Shown here: one piece after another, positions 33,044 through 41,885 of the stretch
How the letters are laid out: every line of letters begins with the position of its first letter
Position numbering within the stretch: position 1 is the first letter of the stretch
Assembly: GCF_900103615.1 (NCBI RefSeq)
Contig: NZ_FNGW01000003.1
Span: forward strand, 434,001-498,000
Reading direction: 5' to 3'
Length of the DNA: 64,000 bases
DNA from: Romboutsia lituseburensis DSM 797
Lineage (GTDB): Bacteria > Bacillota > Clostridia > Peptostreptococcales > Peptostreptococcaceae
The notes under the pieces: model-generated
The model's database searches: none
The model's input: only the letters and a program-made list of their open reading frames with translations
Told to the model about the DNA's origin: nothing
Position numbers and translations under genes: made by a program

Positions 33044-34411
33044 TTATAATACTCTTTTAGCCCATAAATACACTCCATTCCAATAAGATGTATTTATATT
33101 TGTTCTTTTTACAACATCACCTGGCTTAGGTGCATGTATCATTTCACCATTTCCTATGTATATACCTACATGACTAACGCTTCCGCTTCCATCTGTACTT
33201 GAGAAGATTAAGTCACCTGGTTGAAGGTTTGATCTACTTACAGTTGTTCCATACCCAGATTGTTCTCTTGAAGTTCTAGGTAAATTAACACCTGCAGCAT
33301 TTTTATATACATAATAAGTTAATCCTGAACAGTCAAATGAACTTGGACCTTCAGCTCCCCATACATATGGTTTACCTAATTGTTGCTTAGCTAAATTAAC
33401 TACAGCTTCTCTAGCATTAGTTGATGGTTTTTCATTTTCATCTCCACCACCTGGATTTCCTCCTAGAGAGATATAATCAGAACTAGCCCAGCCTATTTTT
33501 CCACTAGACAGTTTTACTTTATACCATCCATTTGATTTTGCTATTAACTCTACAGTTTGATTTCTTTGTAACGTTGCTATAACAGAATAACTAGTTCCAG
33601 CTCCACTTCTTACATTTAATGAACTAGCAGTAACAGTTCCATATCCTGACACTGACTCTTCTCCAGATCCACCTGAGTTTCCACCAGATCCACCTAAGCT
33701 TATATAATCAGCACTAGCCCAACCTACTTGGCCATTTGATAATTTTACTTTATACCATCCATTTGATTTTGCTATTAATTCTACACTATTATTTTTGTAT
33801 AGCTTTCCTACTATAGAATAGCTAGTTCCAGCTCCACTTCTTACATTTAATGCAGATGTTGTAACTGTTCCATATCCTGATACTGACTCTTCTCCAGATC
33901 CACCTGAGTTTCCACCAGATCCACCTAAGCTTATATAATCAGCACTAGCCCAGCCTATTTTTCCACTAGACAGTTTTACTTTATACCATCCATTTGATTT
34001 TGCTATTAACTCTACGCTATTATTTCTATAAAGTTTTCCTACTATAGAATGACTAGTTCCAGCTCCGCTTCTTACATTTAATGCATCTGCTGTAACTGTT
34101 CCATAACCTGATATTGATTCTTCTCCAGAACCACTTTCAGATCCCCCTATTTTTATATAATCATTACTAGCCCATCCTGTTGTTCCATTTGATAGTTTAA
34201 CTTTATACCACCCATTTGATGAATCTAGTATATCAACTGTATTCCCTCTATATAATTTACCTATTATTGAGTTAGAAGTACCTGGTGCACTTCTTACATT
34301 CAATACATCTGTAGTTACTATTCCACTTTCATTTGCATAAGCGTTTGTAGCCCCCATAGTAAGTGCTACAGTACTTAGTCCTATAGACATAACTATGTTT
34401 TTCTTTACCAT
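33044..34411 (-). CDS. Secreted wall hydrolase: four SH3 domains plus NlpC/P60
   Basis: A 455-residue exported peptidoglycan endopeptidase. Residues 1-26 form a signal peptide (MVKKNIVMSIGLSTVALTMG..., cleaved near AYA-NE). Four SH3_3 cell-wall-binding domains follow (about 30-88, 103-163, 180-240 and 257-317), then the NlpC/P60 domain (333-455) with catalytic Cys361 (FDCSG), His414 (SHVGIYIG) and a third His at 426 (IHAPKP). Units 2 to 4 repeat with a period of exactly 77 residues. It likely cleaves D-Glu-diaminopimelate bonds in the wall. A WalR-like triple repeat and a 5' leader hairpin precede the gene. Confidence 0.95.
   Translation of the reverse strand: MVKKNIVMSIGLSTVALTMGATNAYANESGIVTTDVLNVRSAPGTSNSIIGKLYRGNTVDILDSSNGWYKVKLSNGTTGWASNDYIKIGGSESGSGEESISGYGTVTADALNVRSGAGTSHSIVGKLYRNNSVELIAKSNGWYKVKLSSGKIGWASADYISLGGSGGNSGGSGEESVSGYGTVTTSALNVRSGAGTSYSIVGKLYKNNSVELIAKSNGWYKVKLSNGQVGWASADYISLGGSGGNSGGSGEESVSGYGTVTASSLNVRSGAGTSYSVIATLQRNQTVELIAKSNGWYKVKLSSGKIGWASSDYISLGGNPGGGDENEKPSTNAREAVVNLAKQQLGKPYVWGAEGPSSFDCSGLTYYVYKNAAGVNLPRTSREQSGYGTTVSRSNLQPGDLIFSSTDGSGSVSHVGIYIGNGEMIHAPKPGDVVKRTNINTSYWNGVYLWAKRVL
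33455..34111 (-). repeat. 231-bp tandem repeats encoding SH3 domains
   Basis: The DNA encoding SH3 units 2, 3 and 4 repeats every 231 bp (77 codons): about 34111-33881, 33880-33650 and 33649-33455. The Gly/Ser linkers ending S-G-E-E-S-V-S-G-Y-G are identical between units 3 and 4. Such repeats expand and contract easily by recombination. Confidence 0.8.
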
Positions 34412-34440
34412 ACCATTCCTCCTTAATATTATAAATTTTT

Positions 34441-34472
34441 AGAGATTAGTGATTTTTCGACACTTAATCTCT
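34441..34472 (-). other. 5' leader hairpin of the wall hydrolase gene
   Basis: AGAGATTA-GTG and CACTAATCTCT form an 11-bp stem with a bulged A and a loop of about 9 bases, located between the promoter and the ribosome binding site. It may affect stability or translation of the long mRNA. Confidence 0.5.
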
Positions 34473-34478
34473 ATACTC

Positions 34479-34507
34479 ATACTACTATATAAATTTTCCT
34501 TTGTAAA
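34479..34507 (-). promoter_or_regulatory. Promoter of the wall hydrolase gene
   Basis: Minus-strand TTTACA (34502-34507) and TAGTAT (34479-34484) with a 17-base spacer, about 70 bases ahead of the ATG. Confidence 0.65.
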
Positions 34508-34513
34508 CAAAAA

Positions 34514-34541
34514 GTTACAAATTAATTACAAATATGTTACA
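34514..34541 (-). promoter_or_regulatory. WalR-like direct repeats
   Basis: On the minus strand TGTAAC-N5-TGTAAT-N5-TGTAAC gives three hexamers with an 11-bp period, ending six bases upstream of the -35 element. The pattern matches the WalR/YycF consensus TGTWAH-N5-TGTWAH in both overlapping pairs. WalR controls wall hydrolases in other Firmicutes. Confidence 0.65.
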
Positions 34542-34568
34542 TTTTTGTTACCTTTTGTAATTAATTTG
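34518..34568 (-). other. 15-bp inverted repeat downstream of the catalase-like gene
   Basis: CAAATTAATTACAAA (34518-34532) pairs with its complement at 34554-34568. It could end the catalase-like transcript on the minus strand, or be part of the control region, since it overlaps the WalR-like repeats. Confidence 0.5.
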
Positions 34569-34615
34569 AAGGTATGATAAAAACTTTAATACTTAAAATA
34601 TTTTTTCTATTATAT

Positions 34616-35614
34616 TTAATCAAAGCTGTTAAAATAGGATTCATTTGGCTCAAATAAATCTTTTTTATTTCTATTATGTCTGAATTTTGACATTTCTTCA
34701 TATATCTTAATTCTAGCTATATTTATATCTCCAATAGGTCTATGATCTAATAAGCTATGCCCTGGAGAAAAAGATAATATTTCTGCCAAGTCATATCTTT
34801 GTTTAGTTGTAAAAACCTGTACAGGAATTTTTATCTGACCTAATTTAATAAATGGAGCTTTTTTTTCATCCCATTTAACTGATGCATCATTTATAGGCAT
34901 TTCTTTATCATTAGTTTGTATTTGAATCATAAAATCAAATACTGCTTCATTAGCTTTAAGATGTTTTTGCATATTACATGTCAAATAGTTTGATGTAAAT
35001 TTTCTAGGTAATGTACTTTTGTATACTGATTTTGGAATTAAAGCATATTTAACCTTTTTATCTCCAAACATATATGGAGTAGTACTGTAATATTTTACAT
35101 CTAGAGGGCTAGTTTCATGTTTCATATTCTTTAAGCTATTAATAATAGCTTTGAAGTTTCCATTGAAAAGAAATTTTGTACCAAGCATTATAGGATTTAA
35201 TTTTGTTGTGTAATAAATAACATCATGAAAAAGTTTCAATGTTCCTATTGGCATAATTTCATTATTTATAAACAAAAAATCTTGAGTATATTTTTCATCA
35301 TTAGTACATTTATTACCATGTACATTTAAAACTTTAATTGAAAAACCTCTAAAATCTCTATATTTGTCACTTTTAATTTTAGGATTAGAATTTGATACAC
35401 GAATAATAGCTGGATAAGTTTTATATTCATTAAATATACCTACTTTATATTCATCTGGTAAGTTTTTATCAACTATAAAATATGCTTTTAAAAGTCCAAT
35501 ACATTTGGCATGAGCATCTCTTTTTGTATTGCCTTTAGAGTACTCTTTCATTAACTTTTTCTTTAACATCAATATAATGTTGTCTGTTAGCTGATCTTGA
35601 TTATATCTACTCAT
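34616..35614 (-). CDS. Catalase-like heme protein
   Basis: A 332-residue member of the short catalase-like group (SrpA/allene oxide synthase-type fold). The presumed distal His35 is in RDAHAKCIG, AIIRVSNSNPK and DFRGFSIKV follow, and FSPGHSLLDHRP leads into R-I-K-I-Y (about 301-305), which keeps the R-x-x-x-Y proximal heme-ligand pattern. It is shorter than true catalases and lacks the wrapping arm and the C-terminal flavodoxin domain. It may degrade peroxide or lipid peroxides. It is a single gene. Confidence 0.75.
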   Translation of the reverse strand: MSRYNQDQLTDNIILMLKKKLMKEYSKGNTKRDAHAKCIGLLKAYFIVDKNLPDEYKVGIFNEYKTYPAIIRVSNSNPKIKSDKYRDFRGFSIKVLNVHGNKCTNDEKYTQDFLFINNEIMPIGTLKLFHDVIYYTTKLNPIMLGTKFLFNGNFKAIINSLKNMKHETSPLDVKYYSTTPYMFGDKKVKYALIPKSVYKSTLPRKFTSNYLTCNMQKHLKANEAVFDFMIQIQTNDKEMPINDASVKWDEKKAPFIKLGQIKIPVQVFTTKQRYDLAEILSFSPGHSLLDHRPIGDINIARIKIYEEMSKFRHNRNKKDLFEPNESYFNSFD

Positions 35615-35737
35615 CTTAAATCTCCTTATATTATAAATTTTATAATATATATTATTTACAGTTTGGCAAATTTAATTTAAATACTTACTCTAAGTTAGTT
35701 ATAATCAATATTTTATGTAGTATAAGTACTTAATAAT

Positions 35738-35800
35738 AAAAAGGAAATATCTACAATACTAAATTATTAAAATTTTTTAGTATTGGATATTTCCTTTTAT
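35738..35800 (-). terminator. Terminator of clpB
   Basis: A long nearly perfect stem (AAAAGGAAATATC...AATACTAAA paired with TTTAGTATT...GATATTTCCTTTT) closed by runs of A and T on each side. The catalase-like gene, on the same strand, is downstream of it. Confidence 0.88.
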
Positions 35801-35817
35801 TTAAATATATTTTATTG

Positions 35818-38412
35818 CTATTTTACAGATACTTTTATATTATCATTTTCACCATCTATTAAAATAGTACAGCCATTATATACTTCTCCAGCTATAATTT
35901 TTTTAGCAATTATAGTTTCTAAAGTGTTACTAATGTATCTTTTTAATGGTCTTGCTCCATATACTGGATCATACCCTTCACTAACCATTATATCTTTTGC
36001 ACTTTCAGTTACTTCAATATTTATATTTTTATCACGTAATCTATTTGTTAAAGATTTCATAAATATATCTATTATTTGTTTAATTCCTTCTTTATCTAAC
36101 GGCTTAAACATTATGATATCATCAACTCTATTTAAAAATTCTGGCTTAAATCTTCTCTTCATCTCATTCATAACTAATTCTTTGGATTCATTAGTTATAT
36201 TCTCTCCAGATTCTAATAAATATGAGCTACCTATATTTGAAGTCATTATTATAAGTGTATTTTTAAAGTCTACTGTTTTACCTTTATTATCAGTAAGCCT
36301 TCCATCATCTAATATTTGTAAGAATATATTAAATACATCTTCATGAGCCTTCTCTATCTCATCAAATAGTATAACTGAATAAGGATGTCTTCTTACTGCC
36401 TCTGTTAATTGACCTCCTTCTTCATAACCTACATATCCTGGAGGAGGTCCTATAAGTCTAGAAACAGCATGTTTCTCCATATATTCTGACATATCTATTC
36501 TTATAATATTTTCTTCACTATCAAATAAATTATTAGCTAAAGTTTTAGCAAGTTCAGTTTTACCTACACCTGTAGGACCTAAGAATATAAATGATCCTAT
36601 TGGTTTATTTTCATCTTTAAGCCCTGCTCTAGCACGTATAACTGCATTACTTACAGCTGTTACTGCTTCATCTTGGCCTATTACTCTTTTATGAAGTTCA
36701 TCTTCTAATTTTAATAATTTTTCTCTTTCACCTTCAACAAGTTTAGTAACAGGTATTCCTGTCCACTTAGCTACTATTTCAGATATTTCATTTTCTGTAA
36801 CTTCCTCTTTTAATAATGCATTTTCATAACTTTCCTTAATTTTCAATTCATGTTCTTTTATTTGCTCTTCAAGCTTTGGTATTATACCATATTTTACTTC
36901 TGCTGCTTTATTAAAATCATATTCTCTTTCATATTTTTCTACATTACCTTTAGCTTCATCTAATTGCGATTTTAGATTTCTTATCTCTAATATTTGACTT
37001 TTTTCTTTTTCATATTTAGCAGTCATTTCATCATTTTTAGATTTTAATTCTGCTAATTCTTTACCTAATTTATCAAGTCTTTGTTTACTTTTTTCATCTT
37101 TTTCTTTTAATAAAGCTTCTTTTTCTGTTTCAAGTGTGAATAATTTTCTTCTAACTGTATCTAATTCTGTTGGAAGAGAGTCAATCTCACTTCTTATCAT
37201 AGCACCAGCTTCATCTATTAAATCGATAGCTTTATCTGGTAAAAATCGATCTTGTATATATCTATCAGAAAGTTTAGCTGCTGCAACTATTGCACTATCA
37301 TGTATTCTTATACCATGATGTATTTCAAATCGTTCTTTAAGACCTCTAAGTATTGAAACTGTATCACTTACGCTAGGTTCTTCTGCTATAACAGGTTGGA
37401 AACGTCTTTCAAGCGCTTTATCTTTTTCGATATACTGTCTATACTCATCAAATGTAGTTGCACCTATACAATTTAATTCTCCCCTTGCAAGTAATGGTTT
37501 TATTAGGTTACCTGCATCCATAGCACCATCAGTTTTCCCTGCACCAACTATAGTGTGTATTTCATCTATAAATAATATTATTTTTCCTTCTGACGCTTGG
37601 ACTTCTTTTAGTACTGCTTTTAATCTCTCTTCAAATTCACCTCTATATTTAGCTCCTGCAATTAAAGATCCCATATCTAGTGAAAATATTATTTTGTCTT
37701 TTAGTCCTTCTGGTACATCTCCTCTAACTATTCTTTCTGCTAGCCCTTCAACTATCGCAGTTTTACCAACACCAGGCTCTCCAATAAGAACTGGATTATT
37801 TTTAGTTCTTCTTGATAGAATTCTTACGACTCTTCGTATTTCTTCATCTCTTCCTATTACTGGATCTAATTTATTCTTTTTTGCTAATTCAACTAAATTA
37901 GTTCCAAAACGAGCTAATGCTTCATATGTTCCTTCTGGATCTTGCGATTCAACTCTTTGACTTCCTCTGACGTTTGATAATACATTTAAGAAGCTATTTT
38001 TATTTATATCATATTGTCTTAATATTTTACCTAAGTTAGTATTAGATTCCATTTCTATTATTGCAAGCATAACGTGCTCTACACTTATATAAGAATCTTT
38101 GAACTCTTTTGAAATTTCTTCTGCTTTTATTAATATTTCATTGATTTTTCTAGTAGCTGTTACACCTTGTGAGCTTATGCCTTCTCCATGTATTTGTGGT
38201 AGTTTGCTAAGTTCTACATTTATACTATTATCTAAAGATGTTACAGATACATTCATTTTTTCAAGTATATTTGGTATAAGTCCATCTTCTTGATTCACAA
38301 GGGCACTTAAAAGATGAATTACGTCTACTTGTTGATTATGATTTTTTACTGCTATACTATAAGCATCATTTAGGCTTTTTTGTACTCTTACTGTCATTTT
38401 TTCTATATCCAT
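35818..38412 (-). CDS. clpB: ATP-dependent disaggregase ClpB
   Basis: A hexameric AAA+ chaperone that pulls apart protein aggregates with DnaK. The 864 residues hold the N domain (1-145), first AAA+ module with GEPGVGKT (about 200), the long coiled-coil middle domain (about 400-530) that distinguishes ClpB from ClpC, and the second AAA+ module with GPTGVGKT (about 604), ending in a C-terminal lid. Promoter control is by a perfect CIRCE, the HrcA operator, so it is a heat-shock gene. Single gene with terminator. Confidence 0.97.
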   Translation of the reverse strand: MDIEKMTVRVQKSLNDAYSIAVKNHNQQVDVIHLLSALVNQEDGLIPNILEKMNVSVTSLDNSINVELSKLPQIHGEGISSQGVTATRKINEILIKAEEISKEFKDSYISVEHVMLAIIEMESNTNLGKILRQYDINKNSFLNVLSNVRGSQRVESQDPEGTYEALARFGTNLVELAKKNKLDPVIGRDEEIRRVVRILSRRTKNNPVLIGEPGVGKTAIVEGLAERIVRGDVPEGLKDKIIFSLDMGSLIAGAKYRGEFEERLKAVLKEVQASEGKIILFIDEIHTIVGAGKTDGAMDAGNLIKPLLARGELNCIGATTFDEYRQYIEKDKALERRFQPVIAEEPSVSDTVSILRGLKERFEIHHGIRIHDSAIVAAAKLSDRYIQDRFLPDKAIDLIDEAGAMIRSEIDSLPTELDTVRRKLFTLETEKEALLKEKDEKSKQRLDKLGKELAELKSKNDEMTAKYEKEKSQILEIRNLKSQLDEAKGNVEKYEREYDFNKAAEVKYGIIPKLEEQIKEHELKIKESYENALLKEEVTENEISEIVAKWTGIPVTKLVEGEREKLLKLEDELHKRVIGQDEAVTAVSNAVIRARAGLKDENKPIGSFIFLGPTGVGKTELAKTLANNLFDSEENIIRIDMSEYMEKHAVSRLIGPPPGYVGYEEGGQLTEAVRRHPYSVILFDEIEKAHEDVFNIFLQILDDGRLTDNKGKTVDFKNTLIIMTSNIGSSYLLESGENITNESKELVMNEMKRRFKPEFLNRVDDIIMFKPLDKEGIKQIIDIFMKSLTNRLRDKNINIEVTESAKDIMVSEGYDPVYGARPLKRYISNTLETIIAKKIIAGEVYNGCTILIDGENDNIKVSVK

Positions 38413-38477
38413 TCTAAAATCCCTCCATTACCTTATTTTATATATAATATTGATTATTATTCTATTTTTTAGTTTTG

Positions 38478-38504
38478 TTAGCACTCTTTATTGTTGAGTG
38501 CTAA
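38478..38504 (-). promoter_or_regulatory. CIRCE element (HrcA operator)
   Basis: TTAGCACTC-N9-GAGTGCTAA is a perfect match to the CIRCE consensus. It lies just downstream of the -10 element, over the transcription start of clpB, where HrcA would block transcription. Confidence 0.95.
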
Positions 38505-38517
38505 TGTTATTAATTAA

Positions 38518-38546
38518 AATATATACCTATATACTTTAATTGTCAA
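38518..38546 (-). promoter_or_regulatory. Promoter of clpB
   Basis: Minus-strand TTGACA (38541-38546), 17-base spacer and TATATT (38518-38523). The CIRCE follows immediately. Confidence 0.85.
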
Positions 38547-38676
38547 TAAGGTTTATGAAATTTTATACATACTAATTTTAGTAAAATATTATAATATATT
38601 CCAACTTATAAAAAATATTTTTATTTATACATATGAAACATTAAATTTGATAGATAGATAGATAAATTTAAAAATA
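38547..38676. other. Rest of the gap upstream of clpB
   Basis: The gap 38413-38772 contains the clpB promoter, CIRCE and the permease terminator. The remaining part has only a short run of tandem GATA (about 38649-38664) and no open reading frame. Confidence 0.4.
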
Positions 38677-38738
38677 AATGAACACAGTATAATGATATAT
38701 TGAATACTACATATCATTATACTGTGTTCATTTTTAAT
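38677..38738 (-). terminator. Terminator of the first APC permease gene
   Basis: A stem of about 25 bp (AAATGAACACAGTATAATGA... and its complement) with a loop of about 12 bases, followed by AT-rich sequence. It is long for an intrinsic terminator and nearly symmetric. Confidence 0.75.
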
Positions 38739-38772
38739 CTTTTATTTATCTAAATAGAATATATATTATCTA

Positions 38773-40173
38773 CTATTCTTCAACATGAGCATTGTTTTTA
38801 TTTAGTCTACTGTGTTTAGCTCCATATAAGAAATAAACTATAACTCCAGCTAAAATCCAAATTGCAAATCTTATCCAAGTAACTAAAGGTATATTAAGTG
38901 TTATATATAAACAAAATACTATAGCTAATAAAGGTAAAACAGGAACCCATGGACATCTAAATTTTCTTTCTATATTTGGCATAGTTTTTCTTAAAACTAT
39001 TATACCTGCAGATACAGCTATGAAAGCAAATAATGTTCCTATATTGCATAAGTCTATTATTACAGTTAAAGGGAAAAATCCTGCGATTATGCAAGTTACT
39101 ATTCCTGTTATTAGTGTACAACTTGCAGGTGTTCCGTGTTTTTCATTTATAGATGCAAATGCTTTAGGAAGTAATCCATCTCTTGACATTGCCATAAATA
39201 TTCTTACTTGACCATATAAAGTAACTAATAATGTAGATATCATACCTATAACAGCACCTGTTGCTACAAGAGTAGATCCCCAGTTTATACCTATTTGTGA
39301 TAATGCATCTGGAATAGCATTCATTACATTTATAGATTTAAAAGGTATCATACCTGTTAAAGCTAATGCCACACCTATATATAAAATAACTACTGAAACT
39401 AAACAAATTAGTAATCCTAACGGTACATCTCTTTTAGGATTTTTAGTTTCTTCTGCTGCTGTTGATACTGCATCAAACCCTATATATGCAAAAAATATTA
39501 CTGCTGTTGCTGACATTATTCCGCCCATTCCATATGGTGAAAATGGTATATAGTTTTGAGGTTTTATATTAGTAAGACCTAGGAATATAAATAATAAAAT
39601 AACAAAAACTTTAATTCCAACAATAATATTATTTACCTTTGCACTTTCAGATACACCTACATAAAGTAGCCAAGTTATAAAGCAAGTTACTAGCACTGCT
39701 GGTAAATCAATAAATCCTCCTGCTAAGATTGATTTTGTAAACATTTCAGGTAAAACAATTCCATAAGAATTTAACATTCCTACTAAAGTCCCAGACCATC
39801 CTGATGCAACTGCAGCTCCTGATACTAAATAAGTTAACATTAAGTTCCATCCTATTATCCAAGCAACAATTTCCCCAAATGCTACATATGAATAAGAATA
39901 GGTACTTCCTGATACAGGAAACATTGTTGAAAGTTCAGCATAGGTTAATGCACATAGGGCACTTGTTACTGCTGCGATTATAAATGATATTATAACTGCT
40001 GGTCCAGCCAGCATTGCTCCTTGCCCTGTAGCTACAAATACCCCTGTTCCTACAACGGACCCAATTCCTAACAAAGCTAAATCAAATGCCCTTAGATTTT
40101 TTTTAAGACCGCTATTTTCAGAAGTTTCTTTGAAATCTGCAACTGTCTTCTTTCTAAAAAAATCCATTTTCAT
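38773..40173 (-). CDS. APC family amino acid permease (1)
   Basis: A 466-residue, 12-helix amino acid/polyamine/organocation transporter. The N terminus LLGIGSVVGTGVFVATG (helix I signature) and FFAYIGFDAVSTAAEETKNP (helix VI) are standard for the YfnA/cationic-amino-acid branch. RBS GGGGAG is eight bases ahead of the ATG. The related permease at 49598 shares this plan. The substrate cannot be told from the sequence. It is monocistronic with a 368-base upstream region. Confidence 0.9.
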   Translation of the reverse strand: MKMDFFRKKTVADFKETSENSGLKKNLRAFDLALLGIGSVVGTGVFVATGQGAMLAGPAVIISFIIAAVTSALCALTYAELSTMFPVSGSTYSYSYVAFGEIVAWIIGWNLMLTYLVSGAAVASGWSGTLVGMLNSYGIVLPEMFTKSILAGGFIDLPAVLVTCFITWLLYVGVSESAKVNNIIVGIKVFVILLFIFLGLTNIKPQNYIPFSPYGMGGIMSATAVIFFAYIGFDAVSTAAEETKNPKRDVPLGLLICLVSVVILYIGVALALTGMIPFKSINVMNAIPDALSQIGINWGSTLVATGAVIGMISTLLVTLYGQVRIFMAMSRDGLLPKAFASINEKHGTPASCTLITGIVTCIIAGFFPLTVIIDLCNIGTLFAFIAVSAGIIVLRKTMPNIERKFRCPWVPVLPLLAIVFCLYITLNIPLVTWIRFAIWILAGVIVYFLYGAKHSRLNKNNAHVEE

Positions 40174-40541
40174 ACTTACTACTCCCCTTCTAGGTTTAAT
40201 TTTAAAATATATTTGTATTTGTTTGAATCTTTTTACTTTTAAATATATTCTTAAAGTTATTATAATAACATTATGGCAAAAAAGTAACTTTTTTTAATAG
40301 CACAATGTATCATTTTTTTGTTAAATATATGTTTTTTCAACAAATTAATTTATTTTTTTCACTAAAATAAACACAATTTTAACAAAATTAATTTTTTTTA
40401 ACACAAATTAAGCTTATGCACTGAAAAATTTTTATGTTAATAGTATCTAAGTACATTTAATTTATTTTTTATGTTAAATAATTTCATTATTTAATTTTTT
40501 ATAAAAAAAGGTATAAACTTAACAGTTTATACCTTTAATAG
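40174..40541. other. Gap upstream of the APC permease
   Basis: About 370 AT-rich bases with a weak minus-strand promoter (TTACTT-N17-TATAAT) and the terminator of the transpeptidase gene at its end. No gene, riboswitch-like fold or repeat was recognised. Confidence 0.4.
40504..40536 (-). terminator. Terminator of the L,D-transpeptidase gene
   Basis: Stem AAAGGTATAAACT / AGTTTATACCTTT with a 4-base loop and a run of seven T on the minus strand. Confidence 0.9.
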
Positions 40542-41018
40542 TTAATAGATTATTATAGTGCTTCCTTCAGGAACATTTTCGTAAATCCATTTCGCACTAC
40601 TTGTTGCTAGCCTTATACATCCATGACTTATAGCAACACCTAATCTATCATCTTTTATACTAAGACCTGTTTCATCATATATGATAGAATGGTAATAATA
40701 CTCATCAGTTATATTAGTTGCATACTTAACAGAGCTATTTTCATCTCCAATTGCAGGATACTTTATACCTACTAAAAATACTCCACTTATTGTTGGAGTA
40801 GAAGGCTTTCCAACTGTACAGCTCCATTTATATAGCATATCCCAAGCATCATTATCTTTTTCAAATATATATGTATATTTATTCTTTGTAGATGTAATTA
40901 TTAAATAATTAGTTGTGCTATTTATATTGTTTTTATTTACAAAGGCAGATATATCATTATTAAAATGTGTGTAATCTAAATTGTTATTTTTATTTAACCT
41001 AATATACTTAGAATTCAT
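40542..41018 (-). CDS. L,D-transpeptidase-like protein (YkuD domain), no signal peptide
   Basis: A 158-residue YkuD-fold protein. The catalytic motif SHGCIRL (Ser131-His132-Gly-Cys134) and upstream His110 are intact, and the C-terminal E-G-S-T-I-I-I strand ends the domain. YkuD enzymes make 3-3 crosslinks in peptidoglycan, typical for Peptostreptococcaceae, but this protein has no N-terminal hydrophobic signal and begins MNSKYIRLNKNNN. GAGGTG precedes the ATG, and no upstream in-frame extension is found, so the lack of a signal looks real. It may act in the mother cell or forespore, or be exported without a standard signal. Confidence 0.87.
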   Translation of the reverse strand: MNSKYIRLNKNNNLDYTHFNNDISAFVNKNNINSTTNYLIITSTKNKYTYIFEKDNDAWDMLYKWSCTVGKPSTPTISGVFLVGIKYPAIGDENSSVKYATNITDEYYYHSIIYDETGLSIKDDRLGVAISHGCIRLATSSAKWIYENVPEGSTIIIY

Positions 41019-41205
41019 AAATTTTCACCTCAACTAAATTTATATATATATTTATTTATGAGTATATCTAAAACAAAATGAACAATTGTGATTAAACATT
41101 TAATTGAAATATTAAACAAATAAAATATTTAATTTTATCTAGGTACCAAAAATAGCTATCTGTAATATTATAGTAGTAGTTTTCAAATTAGGGGGTGTCA
41201 TCATC

Positions 41206-41835
41206 GTGCTACAATCTTTTCTTCTAGTGTTATCTCTATCTATTGATACATTTGTAGCTAGTATTGCTTATGGAACAGACAAGATAAAAATTCCATTTTC
41301 TTCTGCTTTAATCATAAATGGGGTATGTACTTCTTTTTTAGCTATCTCACTTTTTTTAGGTTCTATATTAAAGGATTTTATGTCTCCTAGTATAGCATCT
41401 TTGGTTAGCTTTTCACTATTAATGTTACTTGGGACATATAGATTATTTGAATCATTTTTTAAAACATATATACAAAAATTTTCAAATTCAGAAGTCCCTT
41501 TGACTTTTAAATTTTTTGATTTTAAATTCGTTCTTGAAATTTATGCAAATGAAACTAAAGCTGATTATGATAAATCAAAGATACTAACAGGTAAAGAAGC
41601 TTTTTATTTAGCTGTAGCACTTTCACTTGATAGTTTAGCTGTTGGTTTTGGTAGTAGCTTAGGAAGTGTTCGTTACTTAGAAGTTATTTTACTTTCATTA
41701 ATAGTTGGGATTTCTTCTTTAATAATAGGATCTTATATGGGTAGTAAATTTGTTGAAAAAGTAGATATGAATCTTTCTTGGTTGTCCGGAGCCATCCTTA
41801 TATTATTAGCCCTTATGAGATATTTTAAATTTTAA
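41206..41835 (+). CDS. ytaF: Sporulation membrane protein YtaF
   Basis: A 209-residue protein with six hydrophobic helices and the MntP/YtaF duplicated pattern SLSIDTFVASIAYG (about 9-22) and ALSLDSLAVGFGSSLG (about 139-154), each with a conserved Asp. In Bacillus, YtaF is a sporulation-linked membrane protein; metal export is suspected from the fold. GGGGTG lies eight bases ahead of the GTG start at 41206. It is a single gene with a terminator shared with mscL. Confidence 0.86.
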   Translation: MLQSFLLVLSLSIDTFVASIAYGTDKIKIPFSSALIINGVCTSFLAISLFLGSILKDFMSPSIASLVSFSLLMLLGTYRLFESFFKTYIQKFSNSEVPLTFKFFDFKFVLEIYANETKADYDKSKILTGKEAFYLAVALSLDSLAVGFGSSLGSVRYLEVILLSLIVGISSLIIGSYMGSKFVEKVDMNLSWLSGAILILLALMRYFKF

Positions 41836-41849
41836 ATCGAATATTAAAT

Positions 41850-41884
41850 TAAAAGGTATCTTTAAAATTAAAGATACCTTTTAA
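41850..41884. terminator. Bidirectional terminator
   Basis: Stem AAAAGGTATCTTTA / TAAAGATACCTTTT with a 4-base loop and flanking A/T runs, between ytaF (+) and mscL (-). Confidence 0.9.
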
Positions 41885-41885
41885 T

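Noticed and set aside
38649-38664. GATA tandem repeat
   Set aside because: Four units only; no evidence of function or length variation.
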